Positions 1-9,393 of a stretch of DNA of 64,000 nucleotides are shown piece by piece. Made by a program: the position numbers and the translations under genes. The number at the start of each line of letters is the position of its first letter. Positions within the stretch are counted from its first letter, which is position 1. This DNA comes from Sulfuritalea sp. (GTDB taxonomy: Bacteria; Pseudomonadota; Gammaproteobacteria; Burkholderiales; Rhodocyclaceae): the NCBI RefSeq assembly GCF_017302275.1, contig NZ_JAFLDR010000010.1, positions 1 to 64,000 on the forward strand, in the 5' to 3' direction. The notes beneath the pieces are model-generated. The model did no database searches, was not told where the DNA came from, and was given only the letters and a program-made list of their open reading frames with translations.

Positions 1-54
1 CCTTCAATCGCTTCTTTGTTGCGTCGCTTAACCGCTTTTGTGCCATGACAACAT

Positions 55-76
55 TCTCCAATATCACCATTGGAGA
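55..76. promoter_or_regulatory. Inverted repeat upstream of the patZ-like gene, possible operator
   Basis: An 8-bp perfect inverted repeat (TCTCCAAT, 6-nt spacer, ATTGGAGA) lies in a stretch of lower GC content than the rest of the window, about 215 bp before the first gene. No gene is visible in bases 1-290 on either strand. The symmetry and position fit an operator, but no promoter can be tied to it, so this is only a candidate. Confidence 0.3.
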
Positions 77-290
77 TACAACGTTTCAGATGATCAAAAG
101 TTGTCCTGTTTTACGGAAATATCAATAGGTCAGCAACCCGGGATTGGGCCGGATCAGCGCAAAGGTCGGTGCCGCGGCGAAAGTGACCCGCGCCAGGCCC
201 GCGCAAGTCCGCCGGGACAGAACGCGGCACAATGCCGTAGCATTGCCGGCTCGACACCGGGGCCATTCCCGGCCGACATGAGGTCGCGCC

Positions 291-3038
291 ATGAGTTTCC
301 ATTTCCTGCAGAGCCTGTTCGATCCGCAAAGCATTGCCGTCATCGGCGCCAGTGCGCGTCCGCAACGGATCGGCAATGTGGTGATGCGCAACCTGCTCGC
401 GGGCGGCTTCGGCGGCGTCATCATGCCGGTGAACCCGAAGCGGCAGGCGGTGGCCGGCGTGCTCACCTACCCGAGCGTCGCCGCGCTGCCGCAGACACCG
501 GACCTGGCCATCCTGTGCACGCCGGCCGCGAGCATACCTGTGCTGCTCGACGAACTTGGCCTGCGCGGCACGCGCGCGGCGATCATCATGGCCGGCTACC
601 TGGCGACCACCTTCGACGCCGATGGGCGGGCGCTGGAAACCGTCATCCTCGAAACCGCGCGGCGGCATGGGATACGCCTGCTGGGCGGCGGCACGCTGGG
701 CATCCTGGTGCCGAAGGCCGGCATCAACGCCACCTTTTCCCAGGTGCGGGTCGAGCCGGGCATGCTCGCCTTCGTTTCCCAGTCGGACGCCGTGGGCACG
801 ATGGTGCTCGACTGGGCGCGGCCGAAGAAGGTCGGTTTCTCGCACTTCGTTTCGCTGGGCGACGCGCTGGACATCGGCTTCGGCGAAGTCCTCGACTTCC
901 TCGCCAGCGATCCCGACACCCAGGCCATCCTGCTCTATATCGAATCGATCCGAGACCGTCGCAGCTTCATGGCCGCCGCGCGCGCCGCCGCGCGCAACAA
1001 GCCGGTGGTGGCGATCAAGGCCGGCCGGGCGCCGCGTCGCCGCCAAGCGGGCGGCGCGGAACCTTCCTACCTCGGCATGGCCGGCCTGATCAGCAGCGAC
1101 GACGTATTCGATGCCGTCCTGCGCCGTGCCGGCATCCTGCGCGTGGAGCACCTCGATGAACTGTTCGGCGCCGTGGAAACCGTGGTGCGCTCGCGGCCGA
1201 TGAACGGCAGCCGGCTGGTCGCCATCAGTAACGGTGGCGGCGGCGGCATCATGGCCGAGGACAGCCTCTACCTCGGCGGCTACGCGATGCCCGCGCTCGA
1301 CGCAGACACCGTGGCGAAGCTGCGCCGCATCCTGCCGGCGAGCTGGGACGGCTGCAATCCGATCGACATCCGCGTCGACGCCAGCGCGGCGCGCTACGAG
1401 GCAGTGCTGGGCGCGCTGTGCGAGCAGCGCGCGGCGGACGCGATCCTGGTGATGCACACGCCCAACGCGCTCTCCAACAGCGGCGAGATCGCCGCGGCGG
1501 TGATCAAGGCCGCCAAATCCATAAATTGCACGCTGCTCACCTGCTGGGTCGGCGACGAAAGCGTCGCCGCCGAACGCAAGCGCTTCGCCGCCGCCGGCAT
1601 TCCCACCTTCTCGACGCCGGGCCACGGCGCGCGCGCCTTCCTCCACATCGACAACCATCGCCTGGCGCGCGAACTACTGATGCAAGTGCCGCCCTCGATC
1701 TCCACCGGCTTCACGCCCGATCTCGATGGCGCGCGGCAGGTGCTGCGCGCGGCGCTGGACAAGGGACGCACCCAGCTCACCGAGGCCGAATCGAAAGCCG
1801 TCCTGGCCGCCTACGGCATCCCGGTGGTGGCGACCCATGCCGCCAACGATCCGCAGGACGCCGCCCGCGTCGCGCAGCAGATCGGCCTGCCGGTGGCGTT
1901 GGCCGTCATGTCGCGCGACCTGCGGCGCAAGTGGGACATTGGCGGCGTCGCGCTCAACCTGGAAACAGCCGAGGCGGTCGAGGCCGCCGCACGCGGCATG
2001 ATCGAGCGCGCCCGCATCACCTGCCCCGAGGTGACCATCAGCGGCTACAACCTGCAGACCATGCAGCCGCGCGGCCATGCGCGGCAGCTGCTGGTCGGCG
2101 TCACCACCGATCCATTGTTCGGGCCGCTGATCATCTTCGGCGAGGGCGGGCGCGCGACCGGCATCCGCCGCGACATGGCGGTCGGCCTGCCGCCGCTGAA
2201 CCTGCCGCTGGCGCAGGACCTGATCGAACGCAGCAGCGCCGCGGCGCTGCTCGACACCCACCGCGGCGATCCCGCGGCGGATCGCGATGCCATCGCGCTG
2301 GCGCTGACCAAGGTTTCGCAACTCCTGATCGACCTGCCGGAGATCGTTGAACTCGACATCAACCCGCTGTTCGCCAGCGACCGCGGCGTGACCGCGGTTG
2401 ACGCGCATATCCAGTTGCTGGCAGCGCCGGCCAACCCGCATCGCTTCGCGATCCAGCCCTACCCGAAGACGCTGGAACAGCAGGCCACGCTGCGCAACGG
2501 CCGTCCGGTGCTGTTCCGCCCGATCCGCCCGGAGGACGAAGCCGCGCACTACGTCTTCCTGTCGCACATGAGCGAACAGGACCTGGTCTATCGTTTCTTC
2601 CACTATGTGAAGCAGATTCCACGGCGCGACATGGCGCGCCTGACGCAGATCGACTACGATCGCGAGATGGCCTTCGTCGCCAGCGCCACGGGCGAGGGCG
2701 GCGAGGCGGAAACCCTGGGTGTGGTGCGCGTGGTCGCCGCACCGGACAACCAGACCGGCGAGTTCGCCATCATCATCCGCTCCGACATGAAGGGGCAGGG
2801 CCTGGGTTCCGGTCTGATGCGCAAGATGATCGACTACTCCCGCGAGCGCGGCATCCGCATCTTCCGCGGCGACGTGATGTACGACAATCAGCCGATGCTC
2901 GCCCTGCTCAAGGACTTCGGGTTCAGCTTCGGCCGCAGCGAGGAAGCCGGCATCGTGCGCTGCACGCTCGACCTGCAGGTGCCGCCGGGCCAGGCGGCCG
3001 CCACTGGCCGAGCAGGAAATGCGGGCGTCGAAACGTGA
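291..3038 (+). CDS. Acetate-CoA-ligase-like protein fused to a GNAT acetyltransferase (Pat/PatZ type)
   Basis: The 915-residue protein has the domain order of the Pat/PatZ (YfiQ) lysine acetyltransferases. It has a CoA-binding Rossmann domain (residues 5-130, motif SIAVIGAS), succinyl-CoA-synthetase-like domains (about 150-460), an ATP-grasp domain (about 480-700) and a C-terminal GNAT domain (about 735-890). The GNAT acetyl-CoA loop GQGLGSGL lies near residue 832. Known members acetylate and inactivate acyl-CoA synthetases, with the ADP-forming ligase part acting as a regulatory CoA/acetyl-CoA sensor. The ATG at 291 is preceded by GAGGTC and starts exactly at the conserved N-terminus. It stands alone, 69 bp before the next gene. 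Family membership is secure; the substrate is inferred. Confidence 0.88.
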   Translation: MSFHFLQSLFDPQSIAVIGASARPQRIGNVVMRNLLAGGFGGVIMPVNPKRQAVAGVLTYPSVAALPQTPDLAILCTPAASIPVLLDELGLRGTRAAIIMAGYLATTFDADGRALETVILETARRHGIRLLGGGTLGILVPKAGINATFSQVRVEPGMLAFVSQSDAVGTMVLDWARPKKVGFSHFVSLGDALDIGFGEVLDFLASDPDTQAILLYIESIRDRRSFMAAARAAARNKPVVAIKAGRAPRRRQAGGAEPSYLGMAGLISSDDVFDAVLRRAGILRVEHLDELFGAVETVVRSRPMNGSRLVAISNGGGGGIMAEDSLYLGGYAMPALDADTVAKLRRILPASWDGCNPIDIRVDASAARYEAVLGALCEQRAADAILVMHTPNALSNSGEIAAAVIKAAKSINCTLLTCWVGDESVAAERKRFAAAGIPTFSTPGHGARAFLHIDNHRLARELLMQVPPSISTGFTPDLDGARQVLRAALDKGRTQLTEAESKAVLAAYGIPVVATHAANDPQDAARVAQQIGLPVALAVMSRDLRRKWDIGGVALNLETAEAVEAAARGMIERARITCPEVTISGYNLQTMQPRGHARQLLVGVTTDPLFGPLIIFGEGGRATGIRRDMAVGLPPLNLPLAQDLIERSSAAALLDTHRGDPAADRDAIALALTKVSQLLIDLPEIVELDINPLFASDRGVTAVDAHIQLLAAPANPHRFAIQPYPKTLEQQATLRNGRPVLFRPIRPEDEAAHYVFLSHMSEQDLVYRFFHYVKQIPRRDMARLTQIDYDREMAFVASATGEGGEAETLGVVRVVAAPDNQTGEFAIIIRSDMKGQGLGSGLMRKMIDYSRERGIRIFRGDVMYDNQPMLALLKDFGFSFGRSEEAGIVRCTLDLQVPPGQAAATGRAGNAGVET

Positions 3039-3107
3039 AATATGAACTTTTTTGCAGTGCCGCGATGGGATAATCCTTAGCCATGACAACGTTGTGGCTG
3101 GCCCGAC

Positions 3108-5222
3108 ATGACCGAAAAGATCGCCGAAACCCTGCGAACCCTTGTTGATCGCTGCCGCGACCAGGTCGAGGGCGATTTGTGCGAACTGGTGGCCGAACTG
3201 GGGCCTGCCCTGATCGAAGGCGCGCGCGTGCTAGTCGCCAGCAGCCGCGACGACGCCCGGCGGCACGCCTGCATCAACCTGCAGTTCGAGCTCAGGAACC
3301 ATTGGGCGAAGGCCGCACCGGCCCTGAAGGAAGCGCTCGCCCGGCGCCGCAAGCCGGCGCCCCGGGCAGGCCAGAACTATGGCGACGTGGAGAACCTGCA
3401 GATCGTCACCGACGACGAGACATCCATGCAACTCGCCATGCGCGGCGTCGTCGATCGCGTGAATTCGGCCTGCAGCGAGGAAAGCAGCTCCCTAGAACGG
3501 CGGGTTTCCTATCTCGTCCTGCGCGGCGCCATGGCCCAGGGCGACGGCAGCTTCCGCGTCTCGTCGCTCTGCGACTGCCTCCAGAGTGCCTGCGCCGAGG
3601 TTGTCGCCGACGTCGGCCAGCGCATCGTGCTGATGCAGCTGATGGGCGAACATATGGCGTCGGAGCTGCCCCAGCTGTTTCGCGCGATCAACGAAATCCT
3701 CTATGAAGCCGACATCCTGCCGCGCCTGAAGCGCAGCTACCAGGGAACGACCCCGGTCGATCCGAACACCATCGCGGCCGAGTCCACCAAGATGGCGGGC
3801 AAGCTCGAAATGCTGGTGAAGGCCAGAACCCAGGCGCGCGGCGCGACGAAAACAACCGATGCAGCGGCGGCAAGCCAGGCCTTCTTCCTGTCGCTGAAGT
3901 CGCTGCAGAAGGATGCCGTGAAGGCGTCGAACAACGCCCTGACCAACGTGGTCAAGCTGGCGCGCGACAGCGAAGGGGCGCGCCACGTCGGCGTCCAGGA
4001 ATCCGTCACGCTGGACATCGTTGCCGAACTCTTCGATCTCATATTCGGCGACAAGAGCGTGGCGGAGGGCATCAAGACACTGGTTGCGCGCCTGCAGACG
4101 CCGGTGTTGAAGGTGGCCATGCTCAATCAGCGCTTTTTCGCGGATCGCAGCCATCCGGCCAGGCTCTTCCTCGACAGTATTTCGGGCATCGCGATCCGGT
4201 GGGGCAAGGTTGTCGATGCCAACGATCCCTTCTATCGCAAGCTGTCGGAACTGGTCGACCGTATCCAGCACACCTACGATGGCGATGTCGCGGTTTTCGA
4301 AGCCGCCAATGCCGAGCTTTCCAATTTCCTCGCCGAGCGGGAGGAGATTGAGGCGGAAGAAAGCCGGGTGCTCGCCGAGGCCGTGCGCGCGCGTGAGGAA
4401 GACTTGCGCCTGCAGCGCGCGGCGCAACTGCGCGCGCAGCGAACGGCCGACCAGTTGCTGGCACCCCTGATCACCCACGGCATACCGACCGGGATCGCAC
4501 ACTTCCTGCTGACTTACTGGCGCGACGTGTTGCAGGGGCGGGTGTACGCCTCCGGGGCGGAAAGCGCGGCCGTGACCTCGACCCTGCAAGTCGTGACGGA
4601 CTTGTTGTGGACCGTGACTCCCAAGCACAAGCCGGAGGACAGGCAACGACAAGCGGCTGCCCTGCCAGCGCTGCTGAAGCGGTTGAATGCCGGATTCGAG
4701 GAAATCGGCACTTCGGCGAACGAGCGCAGCGCCTTCATGGACATGCTGGTGGAGTTGCAGCTCGCCGCCTTGCGCGCCGACCTGCGAGGCGCCGGCAAGG
4801 CCGCCGAGCCGAAGGAAGCACCGGATGCGCCGGTCATCAGCAGCGGGCCGACCCTGCAGGTCAGCCATTCGACGGCGAGCGGCGTCAGGGTGCAGGACAT
4901 ATCGCTGCCCGGCGGTGAAGGCACCAGCGCGGAAAGCACGCCCGACAGTGCCAACCTGCGCCGCGTCAGGCAACTGGTGCGCGGCGACTGGGTGGATTTC
5001 ATGACCGCCGGACAAAGCCGCCGTGAGCGCCTGACGTGGATCAACCCCAGTCGCACCCTGCTCCTGTTCAGCAACAGCGCTTCCGCCTGCGCCATTTCCA
5101 TCACGCCGGAAGCGCTGGCGGTGCGCCTCAGGAATCTGACCGCAAGCCTGGTCAAACCGGATTCGCCGATTTTCGAGCGCGCCCTGCACGGTGCCGTCCA
5201 GTCGCTGGAGAGGCTCACCTGA
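3108..5222 (+). CDS. DUF1631 family protein
   Basis: This 704-residue protein is alpha-helical and arginine- and alanine-rich, without a signal peptide or membrane segment. It matches my recollection of the DUF1631 family, which is common in beta- and gammaproteobacteria and sometimes mis-named thymidine phosphorylase. A long charged helix with coiled-coil character, rich in E and R, lies around residues 395-445. A compact C-terminal module near residues 620-690 carries VRGDWVDFM and WINPSRTLLLFSN, typical of the family's C-terminal beta domain. The role is unknown; it is probably cytoplasmic. The start at 3108 is the first ATG in frame, and no strong Shine-Dalgarno sequence is visible. There is no operon partner: the downstream gene is 263 bp away, beyond a copy of the dispersed repeat. 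Confidence 0.72.
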   Translation: MTEKIAETLRTLVDRCRDQVEGDLCELVAELGPALIEGARVLVASSRDDARRHACINLQFELRNHWAKAAPALKEALARRRKPAPRAGQNYGDVENLQIVTDDETSMQLAMRGVVDRVNSACSEESSSLERRVSYLVLRGAMAQGDGSFRVSSLCDCLQSACAEVVADVGQRIVLMQLMGEHMASELPQLFRAINEILYEADILPRLKRSYQGTTPVDPNTIAAESTKMAGKLEMLVKARTQARGATKTTDAAAASQAFFLSLKSLQKDAVKASNNALTNVVKLARDSEGARHVGVQESVTLDIVAELFDLIFGDKSVAEGIKTLVARLQTPVLKVAMLNQRFFADRSHPARLFLDSISGIAIRWGKVVDANDPFYRKLSELVDRIQHTYDGDVAVFEAANAELSNFLAEREEIEAEESRVLAEAVRAREEDLRLQRAAQLRAQRTADQLLAPLITHGIPTGIAHFLLTYWRDVLQGRVYASGAESAAVTSTLQVVTDLLWTVTPKHKPEDRQRQAAALPALLKRLNAGFEEIGTSANERSAFMDMLVELQLAALRADLRGAGKAAEPKEAPDAPVISSGPTLQVSHSTASGVRVQDISLPGGEGTSAESTPDSANLRRVRQLVRGDWVDFMTAGQSRRERLTWINPSRTLLLFSNSASACAISITPEALAVRLRNLTASLVKPDSPIFERALHGAVQSLERLT

Positions 5223-5236
5223 TATTCCTGCCGGGG

Positions 5237-5260
5237 GCCGTATCGCCAGCGCCGACTTTT
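5237..5260 (+). repeat. Dispersed 24-nt repeat, copy 1 (intergenic)
   Basis: This is GGCCGT, spacer ATCGCC, then AGCGCCGACTTT, followed by T. It lies 14 bp after the stop of the DUF1631 gene, in the 263-bp gap before the OmpA-like gene. The rest of that gap holds no gene that I can support. Confidence 0.85.
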
Positions 5261-5485
5261 CGCGATGCAGGGATCGGGCGCCGAGGGTTCTGCGCCGTGC
5301 CCATGGAGAGGTTTCGGATATCGATCGGCACCCGCTTTGGCGACTGACGGATCGCTACGGTACAGGCAGTAGGTCACAGTGCCGGATTGCGTTGGAGCAG
5401 GTTCGCGTGTATTTTTGACTTTCCGGGAAACCGATTTCGAGCGAAGCCGCGAACGGCGACCCCAACCACAGCTTTGGAGCTTATC

Positions 5486-6049
5486 GTGGATACCACCAGA
5501 AAATTGTTGCTGGCGGCAGCGCTGAGCGGCACGCTAGCCAGCGTGCAGGGCATGGCGGCCGACGTGGATCGCAAGACCGTTTCGATCAATGATCGCATCC
5601 CGACCGCCGAGCAGGTTGCGGAGGCGATGTTTCCCAGGGAAATCCAGGCGCTCAAGGCCGAATGCGCGGCCGTCGAAAAGGCCGGCATGCGGTGCCAGAG
5701 CAGGATCCCGAAGTCCTCGCTGGATTCGGTGCTGGTCACCTTCCCGCGCGGCTCCTCGGAACTGACGGGTGAGGCGAAAGGATTCCTCGATTCCGTCGGC
5801 AAGGCCCTGCAGGCGAAGGAGTCGGTATGGACCTCGCTGCGCATCGAGGGCCACACCGACATCACCGGCAGCCCCGGCGTCAATGAGCGTCTGTCCAAGG
5901 ACCGCGCGGAGGTGGTCAAGGCTTACCTGGTAAAGAACTTCAAGCTGAAGAACGTCGAGACCGTCGGCCGTTCCAGCGAGCAGCCGAAAGATACCGCCGA
6001 TCCGACCAGCGCGCTGAATCGACGCATCGAGTTCGTGCCCGAGTGGTGA
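5486..6049 (+). CDS. OmpA-like peptidoglycan-associated exported protein
   Basis: The 187-residue protein has an N-terminal signal peptide (KLLLAAALSGTLASVQGMAA, probable cleavage after GMA). A C-terminal OmpA/MotB domain follows from about residue 85, with the family hallmarks IEGHTDITGSPGVNERLSKD and NRRIEF. Such domains bind peptidoglycan diaminopimelate, so a periplasmic or outer-membrane-anchoring role is expected. There is no N-terminal beta-barrel and no lipobox. I start it at the GTG at 5486 because GGAG lies at 5476-5479 with a 6-nt spacer and the signal peptide begins there; a longer in-frame opening from 5387 has no such support. It converges with the next gene, 16 bp away. Confidence 0.82.
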   Translation: MDTTRKLLLAAALSGTLASVQGMAADVDRKTVSINDRIPTAEQVAEAMFPREIQALKAECAAVEKAGMRCQSRIPKSSLDSVLVTFPRGSSELTGEAKGFLDSVGKALQAKESVWTSLRIEGHTDITGSPGVNERLSKDRAEVVKAYLVKNFKLKNVETVGRSSEQPKDTADPTSALNRRIEFVPEW

Positions 6050-6065
6050 CCGGGGCGTCCTGAAC

Positions 6066-6965
6066 TTACAGGCCGCGTTGCCAGATCGGCCTGAGTTTTG
6101 CCGCCTCCGGGCGCGCGATCGCGGCCCGAATTTCATGTAGCAGTCGGTCCTTCTCGGCGCCGATGCTGCCTTTCAACGCCAGGCGGTTGGATACGTGGTC
6201 GCTGCGGAACACCGTGCGGCTCAGTTCCAGCGCCGAGATGAACCGTTCCATTTCGACGAACAGCTCGCGCTGGTCGCAGGCTTGCCATTCGGGAAACCCC
6301 GCACGGAAGCGCTTGTCGCCCTGCGGGAAGCTGACCACCAGCGTGGCCAGGTATTCGGGCTGCGTGGCGTTGGCCAAGCGCGCGGAATTCTCGGCGTGCT
6401 GTCGCGACAGCGAGGCGCCGCCGAGCCCGTTGAGGATCATCACCGAACGCCGGATGCCGGCCTGTTGCAGCTTGTCCAGGGCCTCGGCGGTGCTGGCGAA
6501 GGTTTCGCCCTTGTTCACTTTTTCCAGCACCTCGTCATCGCCTGATTCGGCGCCGACATAGGCCATGGATAGACCGGCGGCGGCAAGCTCGCCCAGTTCG
6601 CCGACCGACTTGCGCCGCAGGTTGCGCGGCAGGCAATAACTGGAAACGCGGCGCACCGCGGGCAAGTGCTGGTGGATCGCGGCAAGGGTGGCGAGCAGGC
6701 GTCGGGTCGGCAGCACCAGGGCATCGCCGTCGGCAAGGAAGACGCGGCGGATGTCGCTGCCGAAGCGTTCGCCGCAGCGGCGAATGGTTTCCATGATTTC
6801 CGCTTCGTCGCGGGCTCGGAACTTTTTCTGCGGCGCGGTGTACATCTCGCAGAAACTGCACTTGTTCCAGGAGCAGCCGTCGGTGACCGGCAGGATCAGC
6901 GATTCCGCCTCGCTCGGCGGGCGGAACACGGGGTCGATGTAGCGAATCGGAAAGGCTGCATCCAT
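6066..6965 (-). CDS. Radical SAM protein of unknown substrate
   Basis: The 299-residue enzyme has an iron-sulfur motif CSWNKCSFC near residues 30-40. The spacing is C-x4-C-x2-C, one residue longer than the textbook CX3CX2C. Radical SAM barrel features follow: YVGAESGDDEVLEKVNKGET and a later MILNGLGG segment. It is cytoplasmic, with no export signal. It is start-to-start with the DnaQ/GIY-YIG gene. The ATG at 6965 (MDAAFPIRYIDP) is preferred over an upstream in-frame ATG at 7028, which would run into the divergent gene. The reaction cannot be told from sequence; a role in cofactor or RNA modification would be a guess. Confidence 0.75.
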   Translation of the reverse strand: MDAAFPIRYIDPVFRPPSEAESLILPVTDGCSWNKCSFCEMYTAPQKKFRARDEAEIMETIRRCGERFGSDIRRVFLADGDALVLPTRRLLATLAAIHQHLPAVRRVSSYCLPRNLRRKSVGELGELAAAGLSMAYVGAESGDDEVLEKVNKGETFASTAEALDKLQQAGIRRSVMILNGLGGASLSRQHAENSARLANATQPEYLATLVVSFPQGDKRFRAGFPEWQACDQRELFVEMERFISALELSRTVFRSDHVSNRLALKGSIGAEKDRLLHEIRAAIARPEAAKLRPIWQRGL

Positions 6966-7031
6966 GGCGGTGATTATGGCAGGCCGGCGCAGGCTATGAT
7001 CCATTTCCTCCGCAACCGCCCGCGCCACTTC

Positions 7032-8417
7032 ATGACCTTTTCCGCCCTGGCCTTTGTCGATCTCGAAACCACGGGAGCCACGGCGACGGCCGATCGCATC
7101 ACCGAGATCGGCATCATCGAGGTCGATGAGAATGGCATGCGCGAGTGGTCAACGCTGGTCAATCCGGGCACGCCGATCCCGTCCTTCATCGAAAGCCTGA
7201 CCGGCATCAGCAACGCGATGGTGGCGGACGCCCCGGCCTTCGAGGAAGTCGCCGAAGAAGTGCTGGCGCGACTGGACGGTCGGTTGTTCGTCGCCCACAA
7301 CGCGCGCTTCGACTACGGCTTCCTGAAGAACGAGTTCAAGCGCAGCGGGCACGAATTCCGCACCACGGTGCTGTGCACCGTCAAATTGTCGCGCAAGCTG
7401 TTCCCGCAGCATGCGCGCCACAACCTGGACAGCCTGGTGGCGCGCCACGGACTGGTTGTCAGCGCCCGCCACCGTGCGCTGGGCGACGCACGGCTGATCC
7501 ACCAGTTCTGGAGTCAATTGCAACGCGATGTCGAACCCGATGTGCTGGCGGCGACGGTCAGGCAACTCACGGCACGGCCGAGCCTGCCGCCCAACCTCGA
7601 TCCAGCGGCGATCGACGAACTGCCCGACGGTACGGGCGTCTATCTGTTCTACGGCGAAAACAACCTGCCGCTGTATGTCGGCAAGAGCAAGGAGCTGAAG
7701 AAGCGCATCCTGTCCCATTTCGCCGCCGATCACGCCGTCGCCAGGGAGATGAGCCTGGCGCAGCAGGTGCGGCGCATCGAATGCATCGAAACCGGCGGCG
7801 AGATCGGCGCGCTGCTGAAGGAAGCGGCGCTGATCAAGTCCCTGCAGCCGATCCACAACCGGACCCTGCGCCGCAACGATGACCTCTGCTTCTGGCAACT
7901 GATCGAGCCGCGTCCCGGCGAGTGGCGTCCGCGGCTACTGCCGGCGAGCGAACTCGGTGCCCGCCTGCCGGAGCATCTTTACGGCCCGTTCAAGACGATG
8001 CGGGAGGCCAATCGCACGCTGACCGAACTGGCGAAGGAACATCGGCTCTGCCATGCCTTGCTTGGCGTGGAAAGAGTGAAGCCCGGCAAGCCGTGCTTTG
8101 CGCACCAGTTGCAACAGTGCAAAGGCGTTTGCGTCGGCAAGGAGCCGGTCTCCTTCCACAGCGCGCGCCTGATGGCCGCGCTGGGCCGGCAGCGGCTCGC
8201 GCCATGGCCGTTTCCGGGGCCGGTCTGGATACGCGAGGGCGATGAGGTGCACCTGATCGACCAGTGGCGGCATCTCGGTACCGCGCGCTGCGAGGCGGAC
8301 TTGTACGCGCTGCTCGACAACCCCTTGCCCGACTTCGATCGGGACAGCTACCGGATTCTGCAGAAAGCGGTCGAGCGCATGGTCCCGCTGGCGCCAGCGC
8401 CGGCAGCGCGAGCCTGA
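7032..8417 (+). CDS. DnaQ-type 3'-5' exonuclease fused to a GIY-YIG (UvrC/Cho-like) nuclease
   Basis: The 461-residue protein is a two-nuclease fusion. Residues 5-165 form a DEDDh exonuclease: FVDLETTG (Exo I), HNARFDYGFL (Exo II) and HRALGDARL (Exo III with the catalytic H and D). After a linker, residues from about 197 form a UvrC/Cho-like GIY-YIG domain (GVYLFYG, then LYVGKSKELKKRI). A cysteine-containing UvrC-like stretch, CFAHQLQQCKGVC, lies near residue 365. Cho-type nucleases make the 3' incision in nucleotide excision repair, so this probably trims or incises damaged DNA. An alternative ATG at 6996 would add 12 residues; 7032 begins at the conserved MTFSALAFVDLE. Confidence 0.85.
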   Translation: MTFSALAFVDLETTGATATADRITEIGIIEVDENGMREWSTLVNPGTPIPSFIESLTGISNAMVADAPAFEEVAEEVLARLDGRLFVAHNARFDYGFLKNEFKRSGHEFRTTVLCTVKLSRKLFPQHARHNLDSLVARHGLVVSARHRALGDARLIHQFWSQLQRDVEPDVLAATVRQLTARPSLPPNLDPAAIDELPDGTGVYLFYGENNLPLYVGKSKELKKRILSHFAADHAVAREMSLAQQVRRIECIETGGEIGALLKEAALIKSLQPIHNRTLRRNDDLCFWQLIEPRPGEWRPRLLPASELGARLPEHLYGPFKTMREANRTLTELAKEHRLCHALLGVERVKPGKPCFAHQLQQCKGVCVGKEPVSFHSARLMAALGRQRLAPWPFPGPVWIREGDEVHLIDQWRHLGTARCEADLYALLDNPLPDFDRDSYRILQKAVERMVPLAPAPAARA

Positions 8418-8438
8418 TCCAATCCACGGTGGCCGGCA

Positions 8439-9347
8439 TCAGCGCGCCGCGGTCGGCGGCGGATTGCGCAGGCGCGCCAGTTTTTCCTTGATCGCGGCCA
8501 TGGACGCCGCAGCCGCCTTTTCGCCTTCAAGCACGGCACGGTGGCGGTCGTCGAGGCTGGTGGCGGATAGCTCGCCGGTAGCCGGGCGAATCACCACATC
8601 GGCCTCGGACAGCTCGTGGCGGCTGATGGTCTGGCCCATGATCGCGTAGGTTTGCAACAGCATGTCGATACTGTTGCCGCTGCGGCCATCGCGCGGCCTG
8701 GCGGAAATATCGACCGCGATCACGAAGTCGGCGCCGAGGCGGCGCGCGGCGCGCGCCGGCACCGGGCTGACCAGGCCGCCATCCACATACTCGCGACCGT
8801 TGATGGCGACCGGCTGGAATACGCCGGGCACCGCGGCCGACGCCTGCACCGCCCATCCGGTGCTGCCAGTGCGGAACAGGGCCGATTCGCCGCTATTGAA
8901 GTCGGTGGCGACCACCGCGAAGCTGCGTTTGAGCTTCTCCAGGGGCCGCTGGCTGACCGCGTCATTGACGAAATTGCGCAGGGGGTCACCCTTGAGCGCC
9001 CCGCGCAGTGTGACATTCCAGTCGAAGATGTGGTTCTTGTCCATGTCCATCGCGACTTTTTGCAGCTCGAAACCGTTGAGTCCGGACGCATACAGCGCGC
9101 CGACGACGGCGCCCGCGCTGGTACCGACCACGATGTCGGGAAGAATGCCCTGCGCTTCGAGCGCCTTGATTACGCCGACGTGGGCAAAACCGCGCGCCGC
9201 GCCGCCGCCAAGCGCCAAACCGATCCTTATCTGGGTGGGTGCTGGCGGCGGGGTGGGCGCTTCGCCCAGCAGCGCGCAGCCGGACAGCAGTGCGGCTGCG
9301 GCGAGGGTGAACAGGACGCGCGGATCAGGAGACGACACGGCGCTCAA
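8439..9347 (-). CDS. Patatin-like phospholipase lipoprotein
   Basis: The 302-residue protein has a lipoprotein signal with lipobox LLSGC (Cys24). A patatin domain follows: oxyanion loop GGGAARG (47-53), nucleophile GTSAG (Ser77) and dyad aspartate in DGG (189-191). This is the RssA-like class of bacterial patatins, expected to be acyl hydrolases, here anchored in the envelope. Proline-rich residues 30-38 form a linker after the lipid anchor. It converges with the nuclease fusion 21 bp away. The substrate is unknown; acyl-ester hydrolysis is inferred from the intact dyad. Confidence 0.85.
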   Translation of the reverse strand: MSAVSSPDPRVLFTLAAAALLSGCALLGEAPTPPPAPTQIRIGLALGGGAARGFAHVGVIKALEAQGILPDIVVGTSAGAVVGALYASGLNGFELQKVAMDMDKNHIFDWNVTLRGALKGDPLRNFVNDAVSQRPLEKLKRSFAVVATDFNSGESALFRTGSTGWAVQASAAVPGVFQPVAINGREYVDGGLVSPVPARAARRLGADFVIAVDISARPRDGRSGNSIDMLLQTYAIMGQTISRHELSEADVVIRPATGELSATSLDDRHRAVLEGEKAAAASMAAIKEKLARLRNPPPTAAR

Positions 9348-9393
9348 GGTACGAAGCCAATCGCCCCCGCGATTGAGGGAAACTACCGAAGGT

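Noticed and set aside
111..1658. A 515-codon minus-strand frame opposite the PatZ-like gene.
   Set aside because: Antisense shadow of a gene with complete conserved domains.
5387..5485. A longer N-terminus for the OmpA-like protein.
   Set aside because: The GTG at 5486 has a good ribosome-binding site and begins the signal peptide; the upstream residues are unlike a signal.
8720..8745. AAGTCGGCGCCGAGG, resembling a minus-strand copy of the dispersed repeat.
   Set aside because: The left block and spacing do not fit, and the patatin family conserves the encoded LGADFVIAVD, so chance and protein constraint explain it.
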